Source of the DNA: Symbiodinium natans | Taxonomy: Eukaryota; Sar; Dinophyceae; Suessiales; Symbiodiniaceae | Length of the DNA stretch: 64,000 bases | Direction of reading: 5' to 3' | NCBI GenBank assembly: GCA_905221605.1 | Contig: CAJNDS010002481.1 | Coordinates: forward strand, 235,211-299,210 | Shown here: piece after piece, positions 1 to 13,652 of the stretch | How positions within the stretch are numbered: the stretch's first letter is position 1 | Layout of the letters: each line of letters opens with the position of its first letter | Made by a program: the position numbers and the translations under genes | The notes under the pieces: model-generated | Seen by the model: only the letters and a program-made list of their open reading frames with translations | What the model was told of the DNA's origin: nothing | Databases searched by the model: none

Positions 1-2
1 CT

Positions 3-1433
3 GTGCATAGCTGCAAAGGACTTCCGCAATGTGCGGCATGCAACAGGCAGTTGCGCACAATGCATCAACTTCGCAGACATGTGGAGTCAGGCATTTGCCC
101 TCAGCTGCACGAGCTGAAAGAACGAGCCAAATCCTGTACAAGCTCAGAAAGCATAGCTATGATCTATCAGTCTAGCGTGCAGGAACAACTTAAGAAGGAT
201 CCTGATCTTCTACTAAAAAAGAGACATGTCACTCAGCATCTATTAACGAACTGCAGTCTCTGTGGGCAATACATTGTTGGCCACAAAGGAGTGAAACAGC
301 ACATTCAGAAAGCTCATCCCGCTTTCTGGGCACAATCCTCGGCATCCATTCTTGCCAACATGCGAACACATAAGCGCCTCCTGCACAAAAAAGAAGAATG
401 TAGGTATTGTCGCATTGTGGTAGATGCTCCAGTACGCCATGCAGAGCAATGTGTGGTTCTGCTTCAGACATACGCCATGAGTGCAGCTTGTGCCAAGCCT
501 ATGGAACTGCCAGATCTCTTCAGTGCAGATCCTCCAATTAGCCAGGTGAGAGGCAGGGAAGCTTCCTCCCAGGAGGCTTCCTCCAGCAGCCGAGCTACTT
601 TGCTGACATACACTGCACGCGTCTCGGGTCGTTCAACCACTGCACCTCCCACAGCTTCCATGCAAGACGCTGCCTGGCGTCTAGCTTATCATAACCCGCA
701 TCAACTGTGCTATGCACACACGGTCGTTCATATCCTTCTCTCTCTCTTGTCAGACGGACTGTTCCCAGATCCTTCCTTAAATTCCATCCTAACGGAAATA
801 GGTTCCCTGAATGGCAGATCCTCTCATGCGGATGTTCGGAGGTTGCGACATCTTCGTCCGCTGCTAGCAGGATGGCGATTACGACCCAGGCAGGAGGATG
901 CATCTCAATTTCTGTTGCATATCTCTCAGCGTATCCCAGATCTTTCATCAGATAAATGGGAGGCGCGAGTTCATATCTCAGCACCGGAGGAACGCATAAG
1001 TGTTGAGGAAAAAGGTGGCTTGATTCTGTATCTACCCGAGCCGCCGGATGGACCCTCGACTCTTCAGCAATCAGTAACACAATGGACGAACAGGGGTAGT
1101 GTGTTTGCCTTGCTTCCAGATACAAGACTCATTTGCTTACAAATTCAAAGATTTGATCAGCAAATCAAAACTTCCCGCCCACAAGCGCTGGACACAGTTC
1201 TTGAGATGCCAATGTTTCAAGATAACGGAACCTCAACAGAAGCAGTGTCCTTTAGCCTCTATGCATTTATCATTCATATCGGCGAAGACTGGAACTCTGG
1301 ACATTACAGAGCGGGATTTTGGAGAGAGAGCGTAGCGTACCTAGCTGATGATAGTGAATCGCCAAGACGCACCACGCTCCTCTCGGATCAAATATGCCGA
1401 GGATCGTACTTGGCCTTCTATGTAAGAGATTAG
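3..1433 (+). CDS. Zinc-finger protein with C-terminal ubiquitin-specific-protease-like domain (5' partial)
   Basis: The frame is open from the left edge (first codon GTG at 3), so the true start lies outside the window; it ends with TAG at 1431-1433. Numbering from base 3, three Cys/His fingers are visible: C10-x2-C13-x12-H26-x5-C32, C84-x2-C87-x12-H100-x4-H105 and C133-x2-C136-x9-H146-x3-C150. A Ser/Thr-rich linker follows. Residues ~225-470 match the order of C19 (USP) peptidase boxes: a Cys box (QLCYAH, C236), a QQD-like box (RQEDASQFL) and a His box (GHYRAGFW, H434) followed by DD. The family removes ubiquitin from proteins; catalytic Cys and His are both present here. The USP part is short (~250 residues). 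Such finger-plus-protease ORFs may be parts of retroelements, but no RT is in view. Function is inferred from motifs only. Confidence 0.6.
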   Translation: MHSCKGLPQCAACNRQLRTMHQLRRHVESGICPQLHELKERAKSCTSSESIAMIYQSSVQEQLKKDPDLLLKKRHVTQHLLTNCSLCGQYIVGHKGVKQHIQKAHPAFWAQSSASILANMRTHKRLLHKKEECRYCRIVVDAPVRHAEQCVVLLQTYAMSAACAKPMELPDLFSADPPISQVRGREASSQEASSSSRATLLTYTARVSGRSTTAPPTASMQDAAWRLAYHNPHQLCYAHTVVHILLSLLSDGLFPDPSLNSILTEIGSLNGRSSHADVRRLRHLRPLLAGWRLRPRQEDASQFLLHISQRIPDLSSDKWEARVHISAPEERISVEEKGGLILYLPEPPDGPSTLQQSVTQWTNRGSVFALLPDTRLICLQIQRFDQQIKTSRPQALDTVLEMPMFQDNGTSTEAVSFSLYAFIIHIGEDWNSGHYRAGFWRESVAYLADDSESPRRTTLLSDQICRGSYLAFYVRD

Positions 1434-3405
<1,972 letters not shown>

Positions 3406-4522
3406 AAGCACTACCAGCTCAAGCTGCCCGCGCATGGTAGCTGTCGAACCGGCCAAGGCCCCGAACTTCATCTCATTAATCATTAACAGTTTTCGGGGCC
3501 CTCTAACATCTCAAGGCTTTCTAGCTCTTGCCAGCTGATGGTCACTTTGAGGCATTAGCCTCAAGCATTTGAGATTCCGCTGCAGACAGCATAACCACGA
3601 GCTGGCCCGGTCCCAATTCCGGGGGGAGACATAGATCGTCTTAGATTGCATCTATCACTCCCAAGTGTGAGGGTTCTCGTCTTTCCGCAGGACGAGGGGA
3701 GTCTGATCGTGCTCCGGCACTTCAGTCGAAACAAGCGGATGGCAGAGGGGATAATTTTGAGGCTTTTACAATGGATGACGGGTTTTTCTATGCGCTGGTT
3801 CACAAAGCAGAGCAATGGTGTTCTTAGTTCATGCAGGTCTTGCCGCGGCTTGACAACAATCAACAGTGTTTTTATTTCAGTGGCATGTCTACAGATGCTG
3901 TCCGACGAAGCGGTCCTACTAGCGGGAGCCTCGAGCCCCAGCCAAGTTGACGGAGACAATCCTGAGTCCCTGCTGCGCAGCGGCAGATCTCTATACGGCC
4001 CTTCATCATTGCCTCTGGTACTCGGAAGCTGAAGTCGGACGGCGCTGGCCAATGCGTATTTGCAAATCTGGTATTGTTCACAGTTCAGGCGAGAAAGTCT
4101 TCAGATGTTTCATCACCAGCTTTGAGGATGCCGCGCAGCAGTTTCCAGTTTGAGGGAAAGCCATTTACCCAACGTTTCTCAATGTATTCTACTCCAAGCC
4201 TTCAGTACTGAGCTAGGCGGGCTGGCGCGGCCAGCGCTTGGCGCGGCTGCAGACCTAGGGGAGGAGGTCGTGACGGCCCGCTAGCTCCAGGAGAAGCTCT
4301 TGAGTGGTTACGCAGTCCAAAAGAACTCCGCTGGGACACTCAGTGCAAGGGTATTAGCCCCGAAAGCTATGCTCGCACGCTTTTACATAACGCTCTCCTC
4401 GGCTTGTTTCTTCGCTGCGCTTGTGCTCTCAACGTCACACCAACCCACCTTGAACCCAACACCCTACACACTTTCACTTGCGCATCTTCCAATCAATGCT
4501 GGTGAGAAGGCCAACATTTCAG
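3406..4522. other. Interval without a supported gene
   Basis: Several frames of 70-160 codons exist on both strands around 3560-4150 but none shows a recognisable family or motif; one plus frame near 3760-4190 has protein-like composition but is broken by stops. 4190-4520 shows nothing. Confidence 0.5.
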
Positions 4523-4695
4523 CCAAGTAGTCCCGTTCGTCGGGTCAGGCTCATACAGTGCCTAGTAGTCCCGCTCGTCGGGTAAGGCAGCAAGATGTAA
4601 CTTTCATTTCTATGCTTGGTCAAGACAGCCTAGTAGTCCCGTCCGTCGGGTGAGGCAGTGCTGTGGCCTAGTAGTCCCGTTCGTCGGGTAAGGCA
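4523..4695. repeat. Four copies of a ~28-bp hairpin repeat (TAGTCCCG-loop-CGGGT)
   Basis: Copies at 4523-4550, 4561-4589, 4629-4657 and 4667-4695. Each reads about TAGTCCCG, a five-base loop, CGGGT, one to two variable bases, then AGGC. The CCCG/CGGG stem is invariant while the loop varies (TTCGT, CTCGT, TCCGT, TTCGT), as expected if the hairpin rather than the primary sequence is conserved. Spacers are 10, 39 and 9 bases, so this is neither a simple tandem satellite nor a regularly spaced CRISPR array. Confidence 0.85.
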
Positions 4696-5761
4696 CTGAA
4701 GAATGATGCTAGCTGGTTGCCAGTTGTTATTTCAGTTTCTTTAACTCACACTGCAGTGGCAGCGGCCTGAGCGAGAATATCTCTGAAAAAGGCGTTCTCC
4801 ATGAGAAGCCTAAGTTTCCAGCTCAGTGCTTTCACGCCATCCTACGCTAGCAGAAGCGGCCTGAGCCATAATTTTCCTCTAGTGAGGTCGCCTCCTGAAC
4901 TTTAGCCTACGCAACTTCTTAGCAGGGTTTCACAGCTCAGACTTTTCCGCTTCATTTGCTCATTCTAGGCTGTGGTTGTGTAGCTGCCTTGTAGCCTTGT
5001 TTGTATTGTCAGTAGTTTCTTGAAGCAGCCGCTTAAGCCATAAGCACCACTCTGGAGCTACTGCTTTTCCTTACCTGCACGTTTCGTCGCTCATATCTGC
5101 TGCATCAGCAGAGCCTGAGCGCGGGAGAGTTTTGTCTAAGTAGCAGCTGCCCATAGTCTTAAGCGCTAGCTCTTCTTCTCAACTGACCGAGCATTTAAGT
5201 CGGGGATAACCCCTCCGGAACTGTGAATAATACTTTGATTGATTGCTCTGCTTTTTGAACAACTGCACTGCTCTACTCATGGGTTTTGGGTTTCAGGTCG
5301 TGTTTTCTTGTCGGTTCGTAAAGTGCAAGGTGCAGTTTTTGCCTGCTGTACACGGACTTGGTCAAAAAATCGTGTGAGGTCCCCCTCCTGGTTAAAGTCC
5401 ACCGTGTTGCAGCTAGTTTGTGCAGAGTGCAGTTTTGCCTGCTGTGCACGGCCGGGTCACCATTGTACAGTTGATGAAAATTGACATCGTGCTTGTGAAA
5501 CCGCGTGAGGTCTCCTCCTAGTCCACTGACCTCCGTGTTGCAGCTAGTCTAGCCCAGCTTTTGGCGACAGCTGCCGGGCAAGACAGTCAACAAATGCGCT
5601 TTTCTTGTCCTGCCTTTTTCATTCGTTTGCTAGAGGCTTTACCTCACACACAGCGCTCAAGTTGACTTAGAATTAGCCGTCACTTTAAGTCATTCTACCC
5701 CTCGATGCCCGCCAAGGTGTGGGACATGACCCGCACATGCGTCCGAAATGAAATGAAAAAA
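4696..5761. other. Non-coding interval with an imperfect direct repeat
   Basis: Two copies of a ~90-125 bp unit lie at about 5331-5420 and 5428-5550; both start GTGCAGTTTT(T)GCCTGCTGT and end GTGTTGCAGCTAGT. The word AGCGGCCTGAGC also occurs twice (about 4761 and 4856). No gene is supported. Confidence 0.6.
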
Positions 5762-6140
<379 letters not shown>

Positions 6141-6448
6141 TCCAGTAAATCCTCCTAAGAGGTTGTCCCAAGCTTGGACGTTTACCCTCCAGAGGGAAAG
6201 GCCCCCCGTAGCAGTTTTGGAGGCCCTTTTCTGAGGTTTCCAAAGGGAGTAAATCCTCAACAGGATGCAAGCAGTTTGGAAAAGTCCGCCACGAGAAAAT
6301 TTTGGTATTGTTGTTGTTTTTGTTGTTGTAGGTATTTTTAAAAACTTACGCATACCACCCACCAAAGACCCCTAAGAAGGATTTCTCGTTGTAAGAACGC
6401 CCCTCCCATGTAGCTTGTTCGGGGCCATGGCATTCAAGTCAAGTCCAG

Positions 6449-7251
6449 TCAGACGGCCGAAGGCTCGTGCTGGGTGCCATAGACGCCCTGGCCGAAATGC
6501 GCGCGTGAGTCCGCCAGAGATGCAAAGAGCTCGGCCGCCGTCTGCTCGAGATTTGCCACGTTCTGATGCCACAGTTTCCGATTAGTTTTCCATTTTCCAG
6601 CGCACATGGAACAGAAAATTGGAAAACACATGGACATGGAGAATTAGACTCACATGGAACCTGCTGCACTCGTCGTCGCCTCAAGCATGCCAAGTACGTT
6701 CTATAATGTGTTAGATCGAAATTATTGGGGAACTTCTGCGGCATGAGCCACCGCAAACTCAAGAGGACTCAAGAGGACTCTGCCCATGCGTGTGGCTATT
6801 TTTCAACTTATAGAGGAACCCCTGAAATCCACACAAAACGGCATATGCCCCTTTGCTTCGTCAGCAGGTCCTGAAACGCAAGCTCGTTGGTATAGTGGTA
6901 AAGTACGATAAGATCTTCGCCATCGCCGCGCTTCGCACCCTGCATTTCCCGAAGATCAAAGGCATGTTGCCAAACTTGCACAGGCCCATCTGCCGCGTCA
7001 TACCTCGGGTGCGGTGCTGGGCGGATTCGGGAGAGCTGCACCTCTTAGCGTCTCAAGGCCCAAGCAGGGGGGGGAAATACGATGGGCATAACACTTCGAA
7101 GAGAGCCCGCGGCCCCCCACCTGAATGTGAGAAGCTCGCCGACGGAGTCCTCGGAATATTGCGTTCCTTCGTAAAGGTGTCCCTGGACGTATGGGCCCAG
7201 AAAATACTGGGAGAGCTCGCCCAGCTCGCTCTGCTGGACTGCCTCCCGGCT
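6449..7251 (-). pseudogene. Decayed or partial gene with HYT...AF and HFG.GVY motifs, one probable intron
   Basis: Reading right to left, about 7251-6871 carries a continuous protein-like frame (ELGELSQYFLGPYVQGHLYE; then FRWGAAGS) interrupted by one in-frame TAA just right of 7041, then QLSRIRPAPHPRYD and VLYHYTNELAFQ. The frame resumes at 6562 with NVANLEQTAAELFASLADSR and AHFGQGVYGTQHEP and stops at 6449-6451. The gap 6563-6870 is bounded by CAG/GACC and ATCAG/AA, consistent with a GA-AG intron of 308 nt. I recognise the motif string as a recurrent dinoflagellate C-terminal module but do not know its biochemical function; an ADP-ribosyltransferase-like fold is only a guess. The missing N-terminal half and the stop suggest a pseudogene or fragment. 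Confidence 0.5.
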
Positions 7252-10100
7252 TTATTAAGAACTATTAAGCAAGGAGGCTTCGGCAAAAGGCTGGGGGCTG
7301 GCACTTATGAACTCGATGAGCGTTGCTCTTGAATCAGCGTTACTGCATCCGCGTCCTCGTTTTATGTTTGCTGCTGTTCGCATTGTTGCTGTTGCCATTT
7401 TGACTGTTGTTCTTACAGGCATCGTTATCATCAGTGCGTTTCACATGATAAGCTGACATTGCTATTGCTACTATATAGTCTATTGGAGTCCTTCCTGTTC
7501 TATGGCCTCCTAGACTCGGAGACTGGGGCGCTTCTCCTCGCGCTTCTTTTGCTTATCTCCGAGGGCCCGTATGGGTGCTGAGAAAAACTACCACAAGCAC
7601 ACAAGGGGTCATTCAAGGAGAATGATGCCAGAAGAAAGGTTGGGTTGTTTTAGAGCTCCAAAACGACGTTATCCTCCCTAAGCCCCTTTTCAGAAACCGA
7701 CAGTCATTCTGAGGTTTGTCACTTGCCTTCCTGGAGCTATGTCAAGGGGACGCGCAAAAAGGGGCCCGAGAGTGGGCGTCCCCTGCCTCAAAAGCGAGGG
7801 AAGCGCGCAGCTGAGGCGGCACACTGCAAGCAGACAGTCAGACGGTCTTCTATCAAACCTACCTCGTCGCCTGATGGAACGTCTGACCTTCTCATTGACT
7901 GTCTGCCGCGCGGATTTTCTCCTGCCCGGCGACCTCAATCTCAAAATCTAGGCTTCGACGAGCCCTTCGCATTGCCTGGCAAAGACGAGCAAACATCGGT
8001 TCGGGATGCCCTCTCAAATATTTTACAGTCGGCTCACCACCTTTGCAGCTCGCAGCTCGCGTGCGATCCCTGTTCTGTCATGCAAGGCGTGGGACCAATA
8101 ATTTGCTATCATGAGTGAGTCCGGCAGTGCAAATAGGCTTTCGCAGCCCCGGGGCCGCAAATCCCACCGAGGGCCTCTTGGGAATTTACTCTCCTCTCGG
8201 CTACAGCGTCGACCTCTGAAATTCACGCATCACAACCTTGACAAACTGCTCAGGACCAAACAGGGCGCACTATGTGCTGGAAGATGGCAGCATGAACGCG
8301 CCTGGGGCCGCCTCTCCTCGAAATTGCGTTGCGCGTGTATAGTAGCGCGACGATTCGTACTCAGAAATGACGACCCTCTCCCGTGCTTAATTGGCTCTTT
8401 TTCAGCGCTTTGGCATCGAAACCCCTGTTGCTTTGTAGCACAAAAGTTGAGGACGCGAATGGCGCTCCGAGGCCTCCTGGAGCTCCTTACGGCCTCGAAA
8501 CTCGTCGTTTTTCTTTTTTTTACAAATGAAGTGCTCGCATCAGATTGCATCACACGCCCAAGAAGGCCAACCAAGGAACATACTTACAGCAGCAAGCAGC
8601 AAACGAGGTGTTTTGGATCCAAGCAACATGCCAAGAAACAGCGCCAACAGAAGAAGCTCCATTAACAAAGGCATTGCTGATTGCCACCTTGTCTCTCTCT
8701 CCCCTCTCTGCCCTAACAATTACCGGCAAGGAACGCCTGACTTCTCTTGATATTATATACCCGTTGTGTTACGTTGGTCTCTCAACGGACACCAACACCC
8801 ACAAGAAAACACAACAAAGCACAACAAAGCGCGTCCGCATGCCTCGCTGTGGCACCCGAAAATCACGTCGAGCAGCTGCTCTTCGTGCCTCACGACAGAC
8901 TCCCGACAAGAGAGGGTAGCGGATCACAGCAACCTAGCAAAGTCGAACAACGACGAGACAGCGGCGAAACGACGACAACCCGAGGTGGACAGCTGTTGTT
9001 GCTGTAGAAAACGAATCCTTGCGGAATGGTTCCGTGGATCTCAGACCACTCCGCAGATGCCTCTTGCACCGATGGCTCCTCTCCTCGGCTCAGCCTCCGT
9101 GTGGACCCGACCAGACCCCCGCTTGGCCACTCGATCAGCACTTTTAGGGGCCGCTCCAAGCCAGGCACTCTCGAGGCCCGAGGGTTTCGAGCCTTGACCC
9201 CTGCGCCTTCCCGCCGGACCTTCCCCCGGCTCTAGAAGTCGACTCTTTGACACGCAACCAAAGGAAAACACACACGCACACACATGCTTCTCCAAAAAAA
9301 CCGTCATAGCACAGCCACACATGATACAGCAAAAGAAAATGCTGGAAAGCAGAGGCCCAGACTGATGTGTGTCCCTTCTGGACCGTGACCACAATGTGTG
9401 AGCACCATGTTCACCACCTCCGAGGTACAGCCGATTCGTCGAAGTAGTTCAACGCAGCCTTCGCACACAGCGACGTTGCCCAATGATGCACCGCAGGCTG
9501 CGCTCACTGATGTTGCAAGCTGGGGCACGTTCACGCGGGATGCCATCGTCTGACCCTGTCAGGTAAGGCCGAATCATCACCTCGATGCGGTCGCGGGCCT
9601 CACATATAGGAGCAAGTCACAAAGCTACCGTTGCTCACCGGGGCACAGAGGCAGACCCATCAGACGGGGACCCCATTGTGATGGCATGTTGAGTGAGAAA
9701 TATCGCTTCTCTGGTGCTAATCCTAGCCTTAGCTGAACTGCTCTATAGCTCTTTTGCCGTCCTATGCAGCTTGCAACCTGGCCTGCGGCTGGGTGCGCTC
9801 ACTACCTCGAGGCTCTGGGTCTGCCTCGGCCACAGAAGCTCTGGGTGGATCTCACTTCTGGCGGTCTGGCACACAAAGCATCGGCCCAGGCCGGCCTTAC
9901 TGCCGCCTGTTGCTCCTTCGTATCCGCTTTCTCACCGAATGCGAAGTGAACATGAGGACATGAGGAGATGGGATGGGATGTGACGTGATGTGACAGCAGT
10001 GTTGAGCCACATGCTGATTGGCGTGATTGAGCAAGTTGGCCTGTGGCTGGCAAACTTGAGGAGCATCCTATGAATCTCGAATGCTCCCACTACGCACTTG
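7252..10100. other. Interval without a supported gene
   Basis: Many overlapping frames on both strands, none with a recognisable domain. Small low-complexity runs: ACAACAAAGC repeated near 8806-8830, CT-rich runs near 8690-8710, CACACACACGCACACACA near 9269, and a GATGGGATGGGATGTGACGTGA stretch near 9966-9990. A minus-strand open stretch near 8380-8520 has protein-like composition but no support. Confidence 0.5.
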
Positions 10101-11930
10101 CGACGCTGTGCTGGTCACACCAAACGAACTCCAGAAAATCCGAGCGCTGCGCTGGCCAAAACGAACTCCAGAGCATCTAAGCGCTGGCCACACAAAACGA
10201 TCTCCAAGGCATCCGAGCGCTGCGCTGGCCACACGAACTCTAGAGTTAGAGCATCCGAGCACTGCGCTGGCCACGCAAAACGAACTCCAGGGCACACGAG
10301 CGCTGGCCACACAAAACAAATTCACGGCATCCGAGCACTGCGCTGACCACGCAAAACGAACTCCAGAGCATGCGAGCGCTGTGCTGGCCACGCCAAACGA
10401 ACTCCAGAGCAGCCGAGCGGTGCGCTGGAGTTCGTTTTGTGTGGCCAGTGAGATGCTTTGGAGGTCGTTTTGCGTGGCCAGCGCAGTGCTCGGATGCCTT
10501 GGAGTTCGTTTGGTGTGGCCAGCGCTCAGATGCTCTGGAGTTCGTTTTGTGTGGCCAGCGCAGCGCTCGGATGCCTTGGAGATCTGTTTGTGTGGCCGGC
10601 GCTCAGATGCTCTGGAGATCGATTGGTGTGGCCTGCACAGCGCTCGGATGCTCGTTTTGTGTGGCCAGCGCAGTGCTCGGACAGCGCTCGGATGCCCTGG
10701 AGATCGTTTTGTGTGGCCAGCGCAGCGCTCAGATGCTCTGGAGTTGGTTTTGTGTGGCCAGTACAGTGCTCGGATGCTATAACTCTATAGACTCTAGATT
10801 TCGTCTTGTGTGGCCAGCGCAGCGCTCGGATGCTCAAGAAATCGTTTGTGTGGCCAGCGCAGCGCTCGGATGCCTTGGAGTTCGTTTGGTGTGGCCAGCG
10901 CAGCGCCTGTGTCCTCTGGAGTTCATTTTTGTGTGGCCAACGCAGCGTGCGGATGCCCAAGAAATCGTTTTGTGTGGCCAGCGCAGCGCTCGGATGCCTT
11001 GGAGATCGTTTTGTGTGGCCGGCGCTCAGATGCTGTGGAGCTCGATTGGTGTGACCAGCACAGCGCTTGGATGCTCTGGAGTTCGTTTTGTGTGGTGAGC
11101 GCAGCGCTCGGATTCTCTGGAGTTCGTTTTGTGTGGCCAGCGCAGCGGTCGGATGCTCTGGAGATCGTTTTGTATGGTCAGCGCAGCGCTCGGATGCTCT
11201 GGAGTTCGCTTTGTGTGGCCAGCGCAGTGCTCGGACGCTCTAACTCTAGAGTTCGTTTTGTGAGCGCAGCGCTCGGATGCCCTGGAGATCGTCAGCGCTT
11301 GGATGCTCTAACTCTATATAGACTCTAGAGTTCGTTTTGTGTGGCAGCACGCGGATGCTCAAGACACCGTTTTGTGTGGCCAGTGCAGCGCTCGTGTGCT
11401 CTGGAGTTCGTTTCGTGTGGCCAGCGCAACGCTCACATGCTTTGGAGTTCGTTGTGTGTGGCCAGTGCAGCGCTCGGATGCCTTGGAGATCGTTTCCCGA
11501 GCGCCGCTGCGCTGGCTGCACAAAACGAACCCCAGAGCATCCGAGCGCTGCGCTGGCCATACAAAACGATCTAGAGTTAGAGCGTCCGAGCACTGCGCTG
11601 GCCACACAAAACGAACTCCGAAGCATCTGAGCGCTGCGCTGCGCTGGCCACGCAAAACGAACTCCCTCTGGATCCGAGCGTCACAAAACGAACTCCAAGG
11701 CATCCGAGCGCTGCGCTGGCCACACAATACGAACTCCAGAGCTTTCGAGCGCTGTGCTGGCCATGCCAAACGAACTCCAGAGCATCGATCTGAGCACTGC
11801 GCGACGCTGGCCACGCAAAACGAACTGCAGAGCACCCGAGCGCTGCGCTGGCCACGCAAAACGATCTCCCAGGCATCCGAGCGCTGCGCTGACCACACAA
11901 AAGGAACTCCAAGGCATCTGAGCGCATGAC
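10101..11930. repeat. 41-bp minisatellite that switches orientation twice
   Basis: About 44 imperfect copies of a 41-bp unit containing GGATGCTCTGGAGTTCG, TTTTGTGTGGCCA and GCGCAGCGCTC. The first ~8 units (10101 to ~10429) are on the minus orientation, ~26 units (about 10430-11497) on plus, and the last ~10 (about 11498-11930) on minus again. Units vary by short deletions and by GAGTTCG/GAGATCG exchange. Because 41 is not a multiple of three, the array cycles through all frames with few stops, giving long frames that repeat every 41 codons; I do not regard them as genes. Confidence 0.9.
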
Positions 11931-13301
11931 TCACCAACGCACCACACACCATCTTACCACACCTGGCACCAACGCGCCACACACCATGACTGACACACAC
12001 ACACACAGACACACCCCATGACGTTTGGCAGGCGCGACTGACACCATTCACAACGCGCCGCACCTCCAGCGCAGGTGCAATACCCCGGATGGAGAAGCGA
12101 AAAAGGCTGTGATTTGACACTAACACATTTGCATCCAGCACCCATGTGGCAGGTCTCCCCAGCTCGCTGACGACATGATGGATCTCTCTGCTGTGACAAG
12201 TGGAAAAGATCTCGCTGAAAATCCGTTTGGTGGATGATAAACGAACCCGAAACTCTTCAATCCTCTCAAGCCCGAGGCTTTCACCCTGAATCCCACACCT
12301 GCACGCTACTAAAAGAGCGGCGAAGGAAACAACTCACACTCACTCGCCCGCTCATTCACACTCACGCAATGACTCACTCACTTACGCGCACACTCAAGCA
12401 CTCTTTTGCGAACAAATAACGTGGCATTAGCCGGTCCATATTTCTATTAATTTCTATCTGTTGTAAAATCGATTCATATAGGATATGATTGTATAAAACC
12501 TCTCCTTTTGTATGCAGCTGAAACCCGTGCTACAAACGAGCCGGGACCTGGCCTCAAACCTTTCGCTTGGTTGAAAGTGGCCATCGGTGACGGAAAGGTT
12601 TTTTTGAAAGTAAGCGATTGTCATCCGTTTAGGCCTAGACCCTAAAAGGAATAGGTTTGGGTGGTTTTGCCGCCTTGGACGGCATGGGGTGGGAGCAAAG
12701 TATTAGATGGCTCTCCACAATCGAGCCAGAACTGCTCTTCGCACCTGACGAGGCATTGGAGCCTCTGCTGCATCCTAACCTTCACAACCCTATAAACCGT
12801 AAAACCTTTTCTGCAGCAGGACACCCGAAACCCTAAACCCTAAATTTCCACCCAGGCCCAGGCCTGCTTAGGACGTACCCACCCTTTTCTAGGGTGCCTG
12901 GACCCAGAACTACACATGTGTTGAGCGTGAGCTGCCTCCTCCAGTGCCGGCGCAATACCCCGCCTGGGGCACCGCCACCTGAACCCAAAATGGGCTTCGG
13001 CAGGTCAGTCTGGGCGATTGCTCGAAAACCTGCCTCCCCCTTGTCTGGGTTTCCTCCTTACCCGGCCCACCTGACTGCACCTTGCCCCCCTGCTCCCTTC
13101 ACCCCCTGACCTCCCAACCTTTCCCCGTTCAAAGGCGGGGCTGGGAAGTGGGAATCTAGGGTGTTAGCCCGAAACGCTAAAAGGAGAAAAGTTGGGTGGA
13201 TGCCTGCGTAAGCAGGGGGTGGGGAAAATAGAACAACCTTTCTGGTTGTGGTGGCTCCAACTTCAAAAAACGCCGCCGCGACATATGCCGCCCCCTCACA
13301 C
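11931..13301. other. Non-coding interval; left border of the telomere-word domain
   Basis: A (CA)n run is at about 11993-12012 and a CACTCACTCAC-type run near 12330-12400. The first clear telomere words are at about 12824-12843 (CCCTAAACCCTAAA). A minus-strand stretch at about 12690-12775 looks weakly coding but has no supporting splice context I would rely on. Confidence 0.5.
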
Positions 13302-13455
13302 CTCCTGGGTGTGTTGGGGCGCCATCTCCGCATGAAATTTGCTTGTCGCCGCGCGCGTCCCCTATCGATCAACTGATCCATGACCGCCCGTGCCTCTGGT
13401 GGGTATTTGTCGGGGTGTCCATGTGGAAGGTGGCTGTACTTCCGTGCGAACCTTG
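13302..13455 (-). CDS. Candidate exon of an unknown minus-strand gene
   Basis: Minus-strand open stretch beginning after a CCCAG acceptor and ending before GTGTGAGG. It encodes RFARKYSHLPHGHPDKYPPE and MDQLIDRGRARRQANFMRRW, a basic, soluble segment. It lies about 80 nt downstream of the next candidate exon on the same strand. I do not recognise the family. The composition, the splice-like borders and the lack of an equally good frame on the other strand are the only support. Confidence 0.4.
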
Positions 13456-13533
13456 CTGGGTCAGTTGGCAGCTACCTTCTCCACAGGATTCATGTTTTCC
13501 TAGAGCTAACGAAACAAATCTGGGACAATCTAC

Positions 13534-13652
13534 GCAAGAGGCCCAGAAGCCTCTCCATTTCCTCCTGCAGGCTCTGAGCTTCCGGATCGATCTGCATCTC
13601 CGGCCGGCAGAAGGAGTAGTTTGCCACTTGCTCGTGGAAAGGATCTTCGTGC
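13534..13652 (-). CDS. Candidate exon of an unknown minus-strand gene
   Basis: Preceded on the minus strand by AGTATAG and followed by GTAGATTG. The frame reads HEDPFHEQVANYSFCRPEMQ and then an acidic/leucine-rich helix (QSLQEEMERLLGLL). Without splicing it would stop near 13488. It probably joins the 13302-13455 exon. Family unknown. Confidence 0.45.

Noticed and set aside
4523-4695. CRISPR array
   Set aside because: Only four copies, spacers of 9-39 bases, eukaryotic context, no cas genes.
10081-12141. Long frames (up to 260 codons) resembling a WPALRCSGVRF-type repeat protein
   Set aside because: Generated by the 41-bp repeat reading through all frames on both strands; no start, composition or flanking domain supports translation.
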